Source of the DNA: Thiocapsa rosea
Lineage (GTDB): Bacteria > Pseudomonadota > Gammaproteobacteria > Chromatiales > Chromatiaceae
Reading direction: 5' to 3'
DNA: 64,000 nucleotides
NCBI RefSeq assembly: GCF_003634315.1
Contig: NZ_RBXL01000001.1
Span: 4,506,501 to 4,570,500, forward strand
A program made the translations under genes and the position numbers. Under the pieces are notes generated by a model. It ran no database searches. It was given only the letters and a program-made list of their open reading frames with translations, and was not told where the DNA came from. Position 1 is the stretch's first letter. Every line of letters begins with the position of its first letter. Positions 1 through 11,689 of this stretch are shown here, piece after piece.

Positions 1-78
1 CAATATGGTGTGGTGTGTCTATCATGCCGGGCTGTTGTCCGCGGTGATCTATTTCAATCACCCGGAGGAGGACGGGGC

Positions 79-1104
79 ATGATGGCACGCATGATCGGTG
101 GCCCGCTCCTGATGCTTGGGATGCTGCTGTGCGCATCCCCGAACGTCTTCAGTCAGGGTGTGCGGGAGGGTCTGTTCTTCGGCGTGGGTCTCGATGGTGA
201 TCGGTTGACGGAACAGCGCCTGATGGCGGTTCGCGATGCCACGGGGATTGCGCCTTCTCTTGTGGTCATCTTCCAACAGTGGCCGGGGCCCGATACGCCG
301 GATGCGGGCCGCTTCCCGCTCACGAGCGTCCAAGCCATCGGGCAGGCCGACGCACTGGCGTGCGTGACCTGGGAGCCCATGTTCCTCGTGCAGGGCGGCG
401 AGCGAGCAATCGCGGCGGATGCGATTCTCGGTGGCGGCTATGATGATTATCTGCGCCTGTGGGCGCGCGCGGCACGCGACTACGGGCAACCTGTCCTTGT
501 GCGGTTTGCACATGAGATGAACCTCGCGCGCTATCACTGGGGAAGCGACGCAGAGGGCTACGGCCCGGAATCACCCGCGCGTTACCGCGCCATGTTCCGC
601 TATGTTGTCGAGCGTTTCCGAGAGGAGGGGGCGGACAACGTCTTCTTCGTGTTCTGCCCGAATTCCGAATCTGTTCCGCATCCCCAGTGGGACGGCGCGA
701 CCTGGAATACAGCCAGCGCCTATTATCCGGGCGACGATGTCGTGGATATTCTCGGTGTCGACGGATACAACTGGGGAACCACGCAGACCCTCGCCGAACA
801 CGGATGGGAAAGCCGATTCAGTTCATTCGCCGACATTATGCGGCCGATGTTCGATGAGCTCCGAGGGCTCAACGCAGAGAAGCCGATCGTCGTGTTCGAG
901 ATGTCCAGCGTGGTGCAAGGCGGGGATAAGGACGCATGGATCAGAGCAGCCGTCGAGGACATGATGGTTTGGGGGATCTCTGGATTCGCCTGGTTCGAGG
1001 TCGACAAAGAGAACGACTGGCGCCTCGCAACCGGCGTCAACCCGGATTTGGCTGACTGGCTGCGCGAGCGTGTGCAAAGACACGCGCGAACCCTTCTCGA
1101 GTAG
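79..1104 (+). CDS. Secreted GH26-like glycoside hydrolase
   Basis: A predicted 341-residue exported protein. The ATG at 79 follows a strong GGAGGAGGA ribosome site and opens a signal peptide (MMARMIGG, a hydrophobic stretch, then ANVFSQG-like cleavage region); an earlier in-frame start at 10 would add a non-secretory extension. Seen motifs fit the (beta/alpha)8 clan of family 26 beta-mannanases and relatives: RFAHEMN about residue 145 with the candidate acid/base Glu, FVFCPNSE, DILGVDGYNWG and KPIVVFEMSS with the candidate nucleophile Glu. Expected role is hydrolysis of a beta-linked polysaccharide outside the cytoplasm; the actual substrate (mannan, mixed glucan or an exopolysaccharide) cannot be read from the sequence. 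It stands alone, with no carbohydrate cluster beside it. Confidence 0.8.
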   Translation: MMARMIGGPLLMLGMLLCASPNVFSQGVREGLFFGVGLDGDRLTEQRLMAVRDATGIAPSLVVIFQQWPGPDTPDAGRFPLTSVQAIGQADALACVTWEPMFLVQGGERAIAADAILGGGYDDYLRLWARAARDYGQPVLVRFAHEMNLARYHWGSDAEGYGPESPARYRAMFRYVVERFREEGADNVFFVFCPNSESVPHPQWDGATWNTASAYYPGDDVVDILGVDGYNWGTTQTLAEHGWESRFSSFADIMRPMFDELRGLNAEKPIVVFEMSSVVQGGDKDAWIRAAVEDMMVWGISGFAWFEVDKENDWRLATGVNPDLADWLRERVQRHARTLLE

Positions 1105-1137
1105 GCGCACGGCGCGGCGGCGCGGCGGCGCGCAAAA

Positions 1138-1160
1138 AATGATAATCGTTCTTGTTGCTA
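1138..1160 (+). promoter_or_regulatory. Fur-like operator candidate upstream of katG
   Basis: An AT-rich island in an otherwise very GC-rich spacer holds AATGATAATCGTT, which matches the left half and centre of a Fur box (GATAATGATAATCATTATC) but only about half of its right arm. It lies about 250 bases before katG. Iron or peroxide control of katG is common, but this match is weak. Confidence 0.25.
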
Positions 1161-1161
1161 A

Positions 1162-3639
<2,478 letters not shown>

Positions 3640-3648
3640 GCAAGAGCC

Positions 3649-3683
3649 GCTTGGGCCGTGGTTGGCGTTGGCCTGGCCCAAGC
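3649..3683 (+). terminator. Hairpin after katG
   Basis: Ten bases after the katG stop, GCTTGGGCC and GGCCCAAGC form a perfect 9-bp stem with a 17-base loop. No T-run follows, so it is only a candidate terminator. Confidence 0.45.
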
Positions 3684-3774
3684 GCGCGAATCAGTTGCCG
3701 AGGCTCTACCGGCAGAGCCGCAATCAGGAAATGTCGTTGTCGTCATCGGATTCCGGACGAAACGATCCTTCCTT

Positions 3775-3866
3775 CGAGTGCGTCGCCTTGACCGCGACCT
3801 CGCGGGCCGTCGGGCCGGCTGAAGAGGACGACTGCACCTCGTCTATCCCGGGGGGTGTCGCCGCTT
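3775..3866. repeat. Dispersed repeat, copy 1
   Basis: About 90 bases nearly identical to 44029-44119, including the core GAAGAGGACGACTGCA...TCGTCTATCCCGGGG. An inverted part-copy lies at 43884-43917. The stretch between katG and the tRNA (3684-4046) otherwise shows no convincing gene. The copy sits in a convergent intergenic space. Confidence 0.8.
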
Positions 3867-4046
3867 CGCGACGATCGTCGGCGTTACTTCCGACCCATCG
3901 TCTACGCAGTTGGGATGTCGATTCCCGGAAATCGCCTTAAGGAACGGACAGGGAGCGAGCGGCCTGCTGAATCGCTATTTGGAGGCGGTCGGTATCCCCG
4001 ATCGCGATGTCGTGCCGAATCGGATGATCCAAGCCCTTGAAAGTGT

Positions 4047-4131
4047 TGGTGCGCGAGGGGGGACTCGAACCCCCACGGATTGCTCCGCTGGAACCTAAAT
4101 CCAGTGCGTCTACCAGTTCCGCCACCCGCGC
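4047..4131 (-). tRNA. tRNA-Leu(UAG)
   Basis: The minus strand folds as a class II tRNA: acceptor GCGCGGG pairs with CTCGCGC (one G-T), discriminator A, and an encoded CCA at 4047-4049. The anticodon stem CTGGA/TCCAG encloses loop TTTAGGT, giving anticodon UAG (reads CUA). It has a long variable arm, the T-arm GGGGGTTCGAGTCCCCC, and the leucine D-loop with GGTAGACGCA. Length is 85 bases. Confidence 0.97.
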
Positions 4132-4183
4132 GCGCCGCTATTCTACTGCGGATCCGAGCAGAAGGTTAACTTTGGACACAGCG

Positions 4184-4211
4184 GCGAAAGGCGCCCGAAG
4201 GCGCCTTTCGC
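4184..4211 (-). terminator. Terminator-like hairpin after soxL
   Basis: A perfect 12-bp stem, GCGAAAGGCGCC with GGCGCCTTTCGC, closes a four-base loop that reads TTCG on the minus strand. It lies between the soxL stop and the tRNA gene. It has no T-tract but is very stable and may stop transcription of the soxXAKL operon. Confidence 0.6.
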
Positions 4212-4258
4212 GTCATACCGCCGTTCGCCGCCCGGATGCCCGAACGGCGCGATCCCGA

Positions 4259-4933
4259 TTAGGGCTTCACGGTCGTCAGACCGACGCTGACCCAATCCTG
4301 CATGCCGCCGCGGTACCACTTGAGTTTATGCACCGGGTAGCCGAGACCGACCAAGGTCTTGATGTTGTCGGTGGACTGCCCGCACCAGATGCCGTTGCAA
4401 AAGAGGACAAGGGTCTTGGCATTGGTGAAGTCCCAGGTGTTGTTTTCGGCGTCGAAGCGGCCGCCGAACTCGTCTCCGAGGATCTGCCGGAAGGCTTCGG
4501 CTTGCTCGGGTGTTTCGAAGGTTCCGGCGGCATCCGAGCTGATCATGTGCCAGGGGATATTCATCGCACCGGGGATGGTCCCGCGCATGACCCAGTCGGG
4601 GGTGCGGGAATCGACGATAAGGATGCTCTCGTCGCCATTGGACTTGCGGCGCAGGTAGTCCAGGACTTCGAGTTCTCCGATGGTACCGACGCCGGGGATA
4701 GCGACGATCGGTTGTACGCAGAAAGGCGGGCACCCGCGGTCGGTCTTCTGGAACATCGCGGGAAGGGTGGCGTCACGGTCGTGGCCGCGCTGGATGGTCA
4801 CGGTCTGGCCGTTGTGAACGACATCTATGCTCTCGATGTTCGCGGAGATCCGGTTGTCGGCCGCGAGCAGGGTGCCCGGCAAGGCGCTCGCAAGGACGAT
4901 CCAGAGTGTTGCAGTGGTGGTGTGTTTCAGCAT
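4259..4933 (-). CDS. soxL: SoxL, periplasmic rhodanese-like sulfurtransferase
   Basis: A 224-residue exported protein with one rhodanese domain in its C-terminal two thirds. The start at 4933 follows AAGGAGACC; a longer reading would precede the signal peptide MLKHTTTATLWIVLASALPG. The candidate active-site loop LFCNGIWCGQS has the persulfide-forming Cys and a second Cys four residues on. Its place as the last gene of soxXAKL, reading away from soxB, matches the Allochromatium vinosum order, where SoxL is a rhodanese thought to accept sulfane sulfur or release it from SoxYZ. The biochemical role is inference from that locus. Confidence 0.88.
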   Translation of the reverse strand: MLKHTTTATLWIVLASALPGTLLAADNRISANIESIDVVHNGQTVTIQRGHDRDATLPAMFQKTDRGCPPFCVQPIVAIPGVGTIGELEVLDYLRRKSNGDESILIVDSRTPDWVMRGTIPGAMNIPWHMISSDAAGTFETPEQAEAFRQILGDEFGGRFDAENNTWDFTNAKTLVLFCNGIWCGQSTDNIKTLVGLGYPVHKLKWYRGGMQDWVSVGLTTVKP

Positions 4934-5000
4934 TGATGGTCTCCTTAATCCGATTTGAGAGGGTCGGCCGTCACGGGTCTGATGCGCCCCTGTCATCCCG

Positions 5001-5552
5001 TTACTGTGGTTTCTTCACGTACGTCGGGAAGGTCGCCCCTTGCTCCCTTATGGCTTGCTCGTAGCCCATCTCACCCTGGCGCTGAGCCTTGCGCGCGAGG
5101 GCCGTTGCACCGGCGAAATCGCCCGAATTGGCAAGCTCCTGCGCCTCCTTGATGAGTTTTCCGGTATCGCGCCACTCGCCGCGAACCGAGCTCGCCTTCT
5201 TACGCGCGGCCTCGGCCGCGGCGATCGCCTCCTCGGCCTGTTTCGCCGCGTCGGTGTCGACAGTCGCGCCTTGAGCCTGCTCGACGGCGAAGGTGTCTTG
5301 CTTCATCGCCCGGAGGGCGAGCTCGCGCGCCTTTGTAAACTGCCGCTCGGGCATGATCGCCTCGGCCTCTTTGATCATCGCTGCGGTCTCGGCGGACGCG
5401 ACGCCCGCTGTTTCGGCGAGGGCGTGTGCCGCTTTTGCCTCGTCGATCGCCTGCTCGGCTTCGGATCTGTGGGTTGCCCATGCGCTGGTGACGGGCAGGG
5501 CGACCAACAGGCCGCCGATGAGGATCGTTCTGAATACTCTGCGAATCGACAT
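5001..5552 (-). CDS. soxK: SoxK-like SoxAX-binding protein, duplicated
   Basis: A 183-residue helical exported protein. Residues 1-27 are a signal peptide ending TSAWA. Two copies of one helical hairpin follow: HRSEAEQAIDEAKAAHALAE...RQFTKARELALRAMKQ at about 28-95 and QAEEAIAAAEAARKKA...GDFAGATALARKAQRQG at about 105-170. SoxK (SAXB) binds SoxAX and stimulates its thiosulfate-conjugating reaction. Known SoxK proteins are, to my knowledge, nearer 100 residues, so this looks like an internal duplication. It follows soxA after an 85-base gap that carries a strong hairpin. The same domain is fused to a second SoxA at 36458-37657. Confidence 0.8.
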   Translation of the reverse strand: MSIRRVFRTILIGGLLVALPVTSAWATHRSEAEQAIDEAKAAHALAETAGVASAETAAMIKEAEAIMPERQFTKARELALRAMKQDTFAVEQAQGATVDTDAAKQAEEAIAAAEAARKKASSVRGEWRDTGKLIKEAQELANSGDFAGATALARKAQRQGEMGYEQAIREQGATFPTYVKKPQ

Positions 5553-5584
5553 CGTGTTGGGACTCCTCTCGTGCGCTCTCCAAG

Positions 5585-5609
5585 TGGGCGCGCCGTCGGG
5601 GCGCGCCCA
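5585..5609 (-). promoter_or_regulatory. Intercistronic hairpin between soxA and soxK
   Basis: TGGGCGCGCC and GGCGCGCCCA form a perfect 10-bp stem with a five-base loop inside the 85-base soxA-soxK spacer. It may protect the upstream soxXA message from decay or partly terminate, lowering soxK and soxL relative to soxXA. Confidence 0.5.
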
Positions 5610-5637
5610 GTGCCTTCAGCGGCGTTATTGGCGTGCG

Positions 5638-6477
5638 TTACTTGCGTGCACCCGGCCCATTGAGTTCCAGGCCATTATTCAAGTAGGTCATGAAGAACTC
5701 GAGATTGCGATACTCCTCGCCCTGAAGCGGGAAGGGTGCCGCGCGCACCTGGTCGTTGCAGCCTTCATAGCGGCGATGCAGCGTGCCCATTTCGCCCCAC
5801 TTGGAGCGATAGACCGGCCAATGGGTGGTATGGCCGAAGGCGGGGCTCAGGATCTCGGTCCGCAGGGACGTGCCCGAATTGCCGAAGTGGCAATGGCTGC
5901 ACGAGAAGTTGAACTGGCCCCGGCGCGCGAAGTAGAACTCCTTGCCCGCCTCGTAGGCAGCAATCGCTCGAGGGTCGTCGGCAGGAATTTCGACGTTCGT
6001 AACCTGGCCGCGTGACTCGTAGGCCATGTAGGCCGTGATGTCCGCCATCGGACCCTTCGCGTACCCGAGCGGCTTCTCGCCGTTGGCCTCGAGGCACTCG
6101 TTGATGGCGAGGGGGAGGGTGATGACCATCCCACGGTCTTTGTCCCAGTAGGGGTACTTGCCGACGATGGCCGGACCATCCGGGAAGCAGTCCGCATAGG
6201 TCTTGCCGTTGGCGAACGGCGTGTTCCACATCTCCTCGCCGGCACTGAGCGCGTTCTCGTAGGGCGGGAATTCCTCGATCGCCTCCCAGTTTTCGCGCCC
6301 CACCGGGTCAACTGAATAGACGCCGTTGGCGAACTCCTGGAGGGGTACGGTCGGGAAGCGCTCGGTAAAATAGGCTTGGAAGGTCGCCTTGTCTTCCTCG
6401 GGTGTCGAGGCGAGCGCCGGTATCGAGATTGCGCAGGCGAGACCAAGAGCGGTGAACGACAGCAATAACTTAGACAT
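5638..6477 (-). CDS. soxA: SoxA, monohaem cytochrome c subunit
   Basis: A 279-residue SoxA with signal peptide MSKLLLSFTALGLACAISIPALAS. There is one haem site, CSHCH at about 190; the N-terminal haem site of dihaem SoxA is missing and two cysteines (ADCFPDGP and NECLEANG) remain, as in monohaem SoxA where they form a disulfide. EGCND near the C-terminus holds the conserved catalytic/axial Cys. With SoxX it oxidatively joins thiosulfate to SoxY in the periplasm. Second gene of the operon, 25 bases after soxX. Confidence 0.95.
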   Translation of the reverse strand: MSKLLLSFTALGLACAISIPALASTPEEDKATFQAYFTERFPTVPLQEFANGVYSVDPVGRENWEAIEEFPPYENALSAGEEMWNTPFANGKTYADCFPDGPAIVGKYPYWDKDRGMVITLPLAINECLEANGEKPLGYAKGPMADITAYMAYESRGQVTNVEIPADDPRAIAAYEAGKEFYFARRGQFNFSCSHCHFGNSGTSLRTEILSPAFGHTTHWPVYRSKWGEMGTLHRRYEGCNDQVRAAPFPLQGEEYRNLEFFMTYLNNGLELNGPGARK

Positions 6478-6501
6478 TTGTATTTGCCTCAGGGTCGCTC
6501 A

Positions 6502-6882
6502 TTAAAGTGTCCAGATATATTCGACGACGTCGGCAAATTCCTGATCGGTCAGGATCTCGTACTTGCCGAACGGCGGCATGGCGGCCTCGGGCGCCTTCAC
6601 GGTCGCATCCCAGATCTGGCGGGCGAGGGCTTCCTTGCTCGGGTAGCGGGTCTGCATGGCGATCAAGGCCGGGCCGATGGCCCCGGGGCTCTCGGCACCG
6701 ACGATCATATGACAGGCGAGACAGTTGCCTTTGCCGCTGTCTTCGGCAACGAGCTTGCCTGCCGCGGCATCCCCCTTGAGGTCCATTTCGGGCATGTCGA
6801 CCGCCGTGGCGACGACGGCGATTGAGCATAATCCAAGGCCGAGTGCGATCGCGCTCGCTCGGAACGGGCGTAGGGACAGCAT
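6502..6882 (-). CDS. soxX: SoxX, monohaem cytochrome c subunit
   Basis: A 126-residue SoxX. The start at 6882 follows AGGAGG; a further in-frame start upstream would break the signal peptide MLSLRPFRASAIALGLGL. Haem binding is by CLACH at about 53, and MPPFGKYEILTDQEFADVVEYIW near the C-terminus supplies the axial Met. Partner of SoxA in the thiosulfate-conjugating complex. First gene of soxXAKL and divergent from soxB. Confidence 0.94.
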   Translation of the reverse strand: MLSLRPFRASAIALGLGLCSIAVVATAVDMPEMDLKGDAAAGKLVAEDSGKGNCLACHMIVGAESPGAIGPALIAMQTRYPSKEALARQIWDATVKAPEAAMPPFGKYEILTDQEFADVVEYIWTL

Positions 6883-7222
6883 GGGTGTAGCCTCCTGAGA
6901 TCTCTGCTGTAACGACATGGGCTCGGAGTTGCTCCGGACCCTGATTTCTTGTCTGATCTCCGCGTCGTCGCGCGGTCGCCCCGCGGTCGTTTGGTAACGC
7001 CGCGATGTTCTGTCGAAGGAATCCTAGCACGTCGAAATGAAAATGTCCGACTCCCAAGGTGCGACGCGAAACCGAGGGTTTTGACGAGACGACGGTTTGA
7101 CCCGCGACGGGCTCGGCGATGGCATTCGGGACCGATGACCGGGCATACTAGTCGGGATTCATCACGCCGTCGGCCCACGCGGCAGGGGGCACAATTGCAG
7201 GCAAACGGAGGACTCAAAAACA
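6883..7222. promoter_or_regulatory. Divergent soxX / soxB promoter region
   Basis: A 340-base gene-free space between the start codons of soxX (minus) and soxB (plus). It must hold the promoters of both transcripts. I see no clear sigma-70 boxes or a convincing palindromic operator by eye. Confidence 0.5.
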
Positions 7223-9001
7223 ATGTCACTTTCAAGACGTGAATTCATGCGACTCATGGGAATTGCCGGTGCTGCCGGGATGTTCCCCGCGTCGGTCTTC
7301 GCGGCAAAGCGCATGCCGGCCGATCTCTACGAGGTCCCGAAGTTCGGCAACGTCACCCTCCTGCACATCACCGACACACACGCGCAATTGAATCCGGTCT
7401 ATTTCCGCGAGCCGAACGTCAACCTCGGCATCGGTCCGGCCTTCGGAAAGGCTCCGCACGTGGTCGGCGAGGCGTTTTTAAAGCACTTCGGGGTCGATCC
7501 GGGCGGGATCGAGGCGCATGCCTTCACCTTCCTCGACTTCGACGCCGGTGCAGAGCAATACGGCGCAGTCGGCGGCTTTGCACATCTCAAGACGCTGGTG
7601 GATCGCGTCCGCACCGAGCGCGGCGACGGCAACAGCCTGTTGCTCGACGGCGGCGACACCTGGCAGGGCTCGGGGACCGCCTACTGGACCCGCGGCATGG
7701 ACATGGTCGGCGCCACCAACCTGCTCGGCGTCGATGTCATGACCGGCCACTGGGAGTTCACCTATCTCGACGAGGAGGTCATCAAGAACGTCGGCGAATT
7801 CAAAGGCGACTTTGTCGCTCAGAACGTCAAGGTTCGAGAAGAAGCGCTCTTCGACTACCGTTTCGCCGACTTTGCAGGCTTCGACGAAGACCTCGGCCGC
7901 GCCTTCAAGCCCTACACCATCAAAGAGGTCGGCGGCGTGAAGGTCGCGGTGGTCGGGCAGGCATTTCCCTACACACCGATCGCCAACCCGCAGCGCTTCA
8001 TGCCGGACTGGACCTTCGGCATCGACGACGGCTCGATGCAGGAGGTCGTCGATCGGGTGCGCGAGAATGAGAAGCCGGACCTGGTGGTCGTGCTTTCGCA
8101 CAACGGCATGGACGTGGATCTGAAGATGGCCTCGCGCGTGACCGGCATCGACGTCATCTTCGGCGGCCACACCCACGACGGCATGCCGGCGCCGACCATC
8201 GTCGAGAACGCGTCCGGCAAGACCCTGGTCACCAACGCAGGCTCCAACGGCAAGTTCCTCGGCGTGATGGACATGGAGGTGAAGGACGGCAAGCTGGTGG
8301 ATTTCCGCTATCGCCTGCTGCCGGTCTTCTCCAACCTGCTCGCCCCGAACGCCGAGATGGTCGAGTACATCACGGGTGTGCGTGCGCCCTACAAGGCCCA
8401 ACTGGAAGAGGAGTTGGCGACCGCGGAGGAGACGCTGTTTCGTCGCGGCAACTTCAACGGCACCTTCGATCAGGTCATCTGCGACGCACTGCGCAAGGTC
8501 AACGACGCCCAGATCAGCCTCTCGCCGGGCTTCCGATGGGGAACGACGGTGCTGCCGGGTCAGAAGATCACCATGGACAACGTCATGGATCAGACCTGTA
8601 TCACCTATCCGGAGACCTACCGGCGCGAGATGACCGGCGCCGAGATCAAGCTGATTCTCGAAGACGTCTGCGACAACCTCTTCAATCCGGACCCCTACGT
8701 GCAGCAGGGCGGTGACATGGTCCGCCTCGGCGGGCTGGACTACGTCTGCGATCCGGCCGCTTCGATGGGCGATCGCATCCTGGACATGGCACTCGACGAC
8801 GGCACCAAGATCGAGGCCGACAAGTCCTATGTGGTTGCCGGCTGGGCAACGGTCGGCAGCCAGTCGCCGGGCGAGCCGATTTGGGAAACGGTCGCGACCT
8901 ATCTGCGCGACATCAAGACGGTCAAGATCGAGAAGCTCAACACGCCGAAGCTCAAAAACGTGGCGGGGAATCCGGGTATCGCGGATTATCCGTTCATGTA
9001 A
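7223..9001 (+). CDS. soxB: SoxB, thiosulfohydrolase
   Basis: A 592-residue SoxB, the dimanganese enzyme that hydrolyses sulfate off SoxY-bound cysteine S-thiosulfonate. A Tat signal (SRREFMRLMG, hydrophobic stretch, AAGMFPASVFAAK) directs the folded metalloprotein to the periplasm. Metallophosphoesterase motifs are clear: LLHITDTHAQL, LLLDGGDTWQGSG, GHWEFTY in place of the usual GNHE, and VIFGGHTHDGM; the 5'-nucleotidase C-terminal domain follows. The ATG at 7223 has GGAGGAC upstream. Single gene divergent from soxXAKL, the same order as in purple sulfur bacteria that form sulfur globules. Confidence 0.97.
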   Translation: MSLSRREFMRLMGIAGAAGMFPASVFAAKRMPADLYEVPKFGNVTLLHITDTHAQLNPVYFREPNVNLGIGPAFGKAPHVVGEAFLKHFGVDPGGIEAHAFTFLDFDAGAEQYGAVGGFAHLKTLVDRVRTERGDGNSLLLDGGDTWQGSGTAYWTRGMDMVGATNLLGVDVMTGHWEFTYLDEEVIKNVGEFKGDFVAQNVKVREEALFDYRFADFAGFDEDLGRAFKPYTIKEVGGVKVAVVGQAFPYTPIANPQRFMPDWTFGIDDGSMQEVVDRVRENEKPDLVVVLSHNGMDVDLKMASRVTGIDVIFGGHTHDGMPAPTIVENASGKTLVTNAGSNGKFLGVMDMEVKDGKLVDFRYRLLPVFSNLLAPNAEMVEYITGVRAPYKAQLEEELATAEETLFRRGNFNGTFDQVICDALRKVNDAQISLSPGFRWGTTVLPGQKITMDNVMDQTCITYPETYRREMTGAEIKLILEDVCDNLFNPDPYVQQGGDMVRLGGLDYVCDPAASMGDRILDMALDDGTKIEADKSYVVAGWATVGSQSPGEPIWETVATYLRDIKTVKIEKLNTPKLKNVAGNPGIADYPFM

Positions 9002-9466
9002 CGCCCCGGGGTCTGCGGCTCAACGCCGTCCGACCCCGCCCCCGGCCCGCGGCGGATCGCCTCGTTCAGGTGTCCGTCGCGGGCCACCCCCGCCGTCTAC
9101 CCGATCCCCGCTAAAACAGCGCGACGCGAGCATACCCTTGGCAGGCGTGTGCGGTGTCGACGTCGTTGCCGACAGCTTACAAAACGATCCCCGCGCAGCG
9201 CCTTCGGATTTTACAATCCTTCGGATAGACAGAAAGAATGCATGGGTCGTTGACGCCACCTCGCCCGACCAACACAATCGCGCGTCCCCGGTCCCGCCGA
9301 TCGCCTGATCGGGTCACCTCATCGGGGACACCGCGCCCCTGTCCGCCGAGACCTCCCGGGTGCCGTAGGTCCGGATCTCATGTGCCGTCATTGCGACGCC
9401 GATCGATGGTGTCTCTTCCGGCGCGCGTCGGACGATCAAAAACAACCGCCTCCAAAGGTACCCTTA
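9002..9466. other. Gene-free spacer after soxB
   Basis: About 465 bases between soxB and the DUF485 gene. No open frame here has a ribosome site or a recognisable product. Presumably it contains the soxB terminator and the promoter for the downstream pair, but I cannot mark either. Confidence 0.5.
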
Positions 9467-9775
9467 ATGAAGCAACACACGGTCGATGCCATTACGGCAC
9501 ATCCGCGTTATCGGGAGCTGATCGGCGCGCGTAAGCGCTTCGCTTGGAGCCTGACCGCAACCATCCTGATCATCTACTACGGGTTCATCCTCGTTATCGC
9601 CTTTGAGCCGGAATGGCTGGCCATTCCGGTGGCCGAAGGCTGGACCATGACCGTCGGCATGCCGGTCGGCATCCTGATCATCTTGAGCGCCTTCATCCTC
9701 ACGGGGATCTATGTGGCGCGTGCGAACGGTCAGTTCGATCGTCTCACCAAAGAGATCCAGGAGGATTTCGAATGA
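9467..9775 (+). CDS. DUF485 membrane protein (YjcH-like)
   Basis: A 102-residue protein with two transmembrane helices (about 25-48 and 60-83) and the family's basic N-terminus [19 protein letters not shown]485 proteins are encoded just before ActP-type symporters and are thought to be small partners of them. The stop overlaps the start of the next gene (ATGA), so the two are translationally coupled. The start at 9467 (MKQHTVDAI) is preferred to an upstream one lying in non-conserved sequence. Confidence 0.88.
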   Translation: MKQHTVDAITAHPRYRELIGARKRFAWSLTATILIIYYGFILVIAFEPEWLAIPVAEGWTMTVGMPVGILIILSAFILTGIYVARANGQFDRLTKEIQEDFE

Positions 9776-11505
9776 CACGTCTCGGAATCTGGGGCGTGTT
9801 TGCCGCCCTGATGGTCCCCTTCGGAATCGCCGCCGCGCCCGCCTTGACGGGCACCGTCGTTCAGAGCAGCGTGAACGTCACGGCCATCGTCATGTTCGGC
9901 ATCTTTGTCGGCGCGACCCTGGGCATCACCTATTGGGCATCCAAGCGGACACGCTCCGCGAGTGATTTCTACACCGCCGGTGGCGGCATTACCGGCATGC
10001 AGAACGGCTTGGCCATCGCCGGCGACTTCATGTCCGCGGCCTCCTTTCTGGGTATCTCCGGCCTGGTCTTCGCGACCGGGTACGATGGACTGATCTATTC
10101 CATCGGCTTTCTCGTCGGCTGGCCGGTGATCATGTTCCTCATGGCCGAGCAGATCCGCAACCTCGGCAAGTTCACTTTCGCCGACGTGACCTCGTATCGC
10201 TTCGGTCAGACCAAGATCCGCACCATGGCGGCCACCTCGTCCTTGGTCGTGGTTGCCTTCTACCTGATCGCTCAGATGGTCGGTGCGGGCAAGCTGATTC
10301 AGTTGCTGTTCGGGTTGGAGTACTGGGTCGCCGTCGTTTCCGTCGGGCTCCTGATGATGACCTACGTCATCTTCGGCGGCATGACCGCAACGACTTGGGT
10401 GCAGATCATCAAGGCCATCCTGCTGCTCTCCGGCGCGACATTTATGGCCGTGGCCGCGCTCGCCGCCTTCAACTTCTCCCCCGAGGAGATGTTCAGACAG
10501 GCTGTGGAAATCAGTCCCAAGGGCGACGCCATCATGGGCCCAGGCTCCTTGGTCAAGGATCCGATCAACGCCATCTCGCTGGGTCTGGCCCTGATGTTCG
10601 GTACCGCCGGTCTGCCGCATATCCTCATGCGGTTCTTCACCGTTCCGAATGCCAAAGAGGCCCGTAAATCGGTCTTCTACGCCACGGGTTTCATCGGCTA
10701 TTTCTACATCTTGACCTTCATCATCGGCTTCGCAGCGATCGTGCTGTTGTCGCAGAACCCGCAATTCTTCAAACCCGAGGCACTTGCGGCAGACGGCTCC
10801 GTGATCAAGGATCAGTTGATTACCGGCCTGTTGGGCGGTACCAACATGGTTGCCATCAACCTGGCCGAAGCGGTCGGTGGAAACCTCTTCCTCGGCTTCA
10901 TCTCGGCGGTCGCCTTCGCGACCATCCTTGCCGTGGTTGCAGGTCTGACCCTCGCCGGAGCATCGGCGATCTCGCATGATCTTTACGCCAACGTGATCGC
11001 CCGCGGTCGCAGCAACGAGAAAACCGAGATCCAGGTCTCGCGCATCGCGACTCTGGCCCTTGGCTTGCTCGCGATCGGCTTGGGCATCGCGTTCGAATCC
11101 CAGAACGTCGCCTTCATGGTCGGATTGGCCTTCGCGATCGCGGCGAGCGCGAACTTCCCGGTGCTGGTGGCCTCGATCTTCTGGAGCAAGATGACGACGC
11201 GCGGTGCAATGATCGGCGGTTTCGCCGGGCTCTTCAGCGCGGTCGGCCTCACGGTCGTCTCTAAGGCGGTCTGGGGCGACGTACTCGGCTTCACGGCGGT
11301 CAATGCAGAGGGTGTTGCAGTTCCGGTCGGGCTGATCCCGCTTGACAACCCGGCGATCATCTCGATCCCGATCGCCTTCTTCTGCATCTGGATCTTCTCG
11401 ATCCTCGACAACTCCGAGCGCGCCAAGATCGATCGGGCGGCCTATCCCGCCCAGCGGATCCGTTGCGAAACCGGCATCGGTGCAGAGGGCGCAGCAAGCC
11501 ACTAA
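9772..11505 (+). CDS. actP: ActP-type cation/acetate symporter
   Basis: A 577-residue sodium:solute symporter with about 13 membrane helices and an N-terminal signal-like segment. The SSS-family core [14 protein letters not shown] and the early segment [21 protein letters not shown] are typical of the acetate permease branch. It would take up acetate or a related short-chain acid in the inner membrane, useful for photoassimilation. The substrate is inferred from family and from the coupled DUF485 gene. A start upstream in the preceding gene is rejected because of the ATGA overlap. Confidence 0.87.
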   Translation: MTRLGIWGVFAALMVPFGIAAAPALTGTVVQSSVNVTAIVMFGIFVGATLGITYWASKRTRSASDFYTAGGGITGMQNGLAIAGDFMSAASFLGISGLVFATGYDGLIYSIGFLVGWPVIMFLMAEQIRNLGKFTFADVTSYRFGQTKIRTMAATSSLVVVAFYLIAQMVGAGKLIQLLFGLEYWVAVVSVGLLMMTYVIFGGMTATTWVQIIKAILLLSGATFMAVAALAAFNFSPEEMFRQAVEISPKGDAIMGPGSLVKDPINAISLGLALMFGTAGLPHILMRFFTVPNAKEARKSVFYATGFIGYFYILTFIIGFAAIVLLSQNPQFFKPEALAADGSVIKDQLITGLLGGTNMVAINLAEAVGGNLFLGFISAVAFATILAVVAGLTLAGASAISHDLYANVIARGRSNEKTEIQVSRIATLALGLLAIGLGIAFESQNVAFMVGLAFAIAASANFPVLVASIFWSKMTTRGAMIGGFAGLFSAVGLTVVSKAVWGDVLGFTAVNAEGVAVPVGLIPLDNPAIISIPIAFFCIWIFSILDNSERAKIDRAAYPAQRIRCETGIGAEGAASH

Positions 11506-11519
11506 CCGACGATGAAAAC

Positions 11520-11673
11520 GTAGGATGGGTAGAGCAAAGCGAAACCCATCCTCCCTGCTCCGACGCCCGAAACCGAAGCACAACGTAGGATGGGTAGAGC
11601 AAAGCGAAACCCATCCTCCCCGCTCCGACGCCCGAAGCCGAAGCACAACGCGAAGCGAAACCCATTCCCCCGC
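11520..11673. repeat. Tandem 65-base repeat with the GTAGGATGGGTAGAGC motif
   Basis: Two near-identical 65-base units at 11520-11584 and 11585-11649, each starting GTAGGATGGGTAGAGC, then GAAACCCATCC. A third truncated unit begins at 11650 with GCGAAGCGAAACCC. Each unit contains a short self-complementary GGATGGGT/ACCCATCC stem. Related arms form the 116-base elements at 45042 and 54298. Confidence 0.85.
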
Positions 11674-11689
11674 GCTGCGGGGGCATTCT

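Noticed and set aside
9730-11646. Long open frame antisense to the acetate symporter (and similar ones antisense to katG, the TIR fusion and nifJ)
   Set aside because: They mirror strong sense genes, encode Asp/Arg/His-rich sequence without motifs or ribosome sites, and are expected by chance in high-GC DNA.
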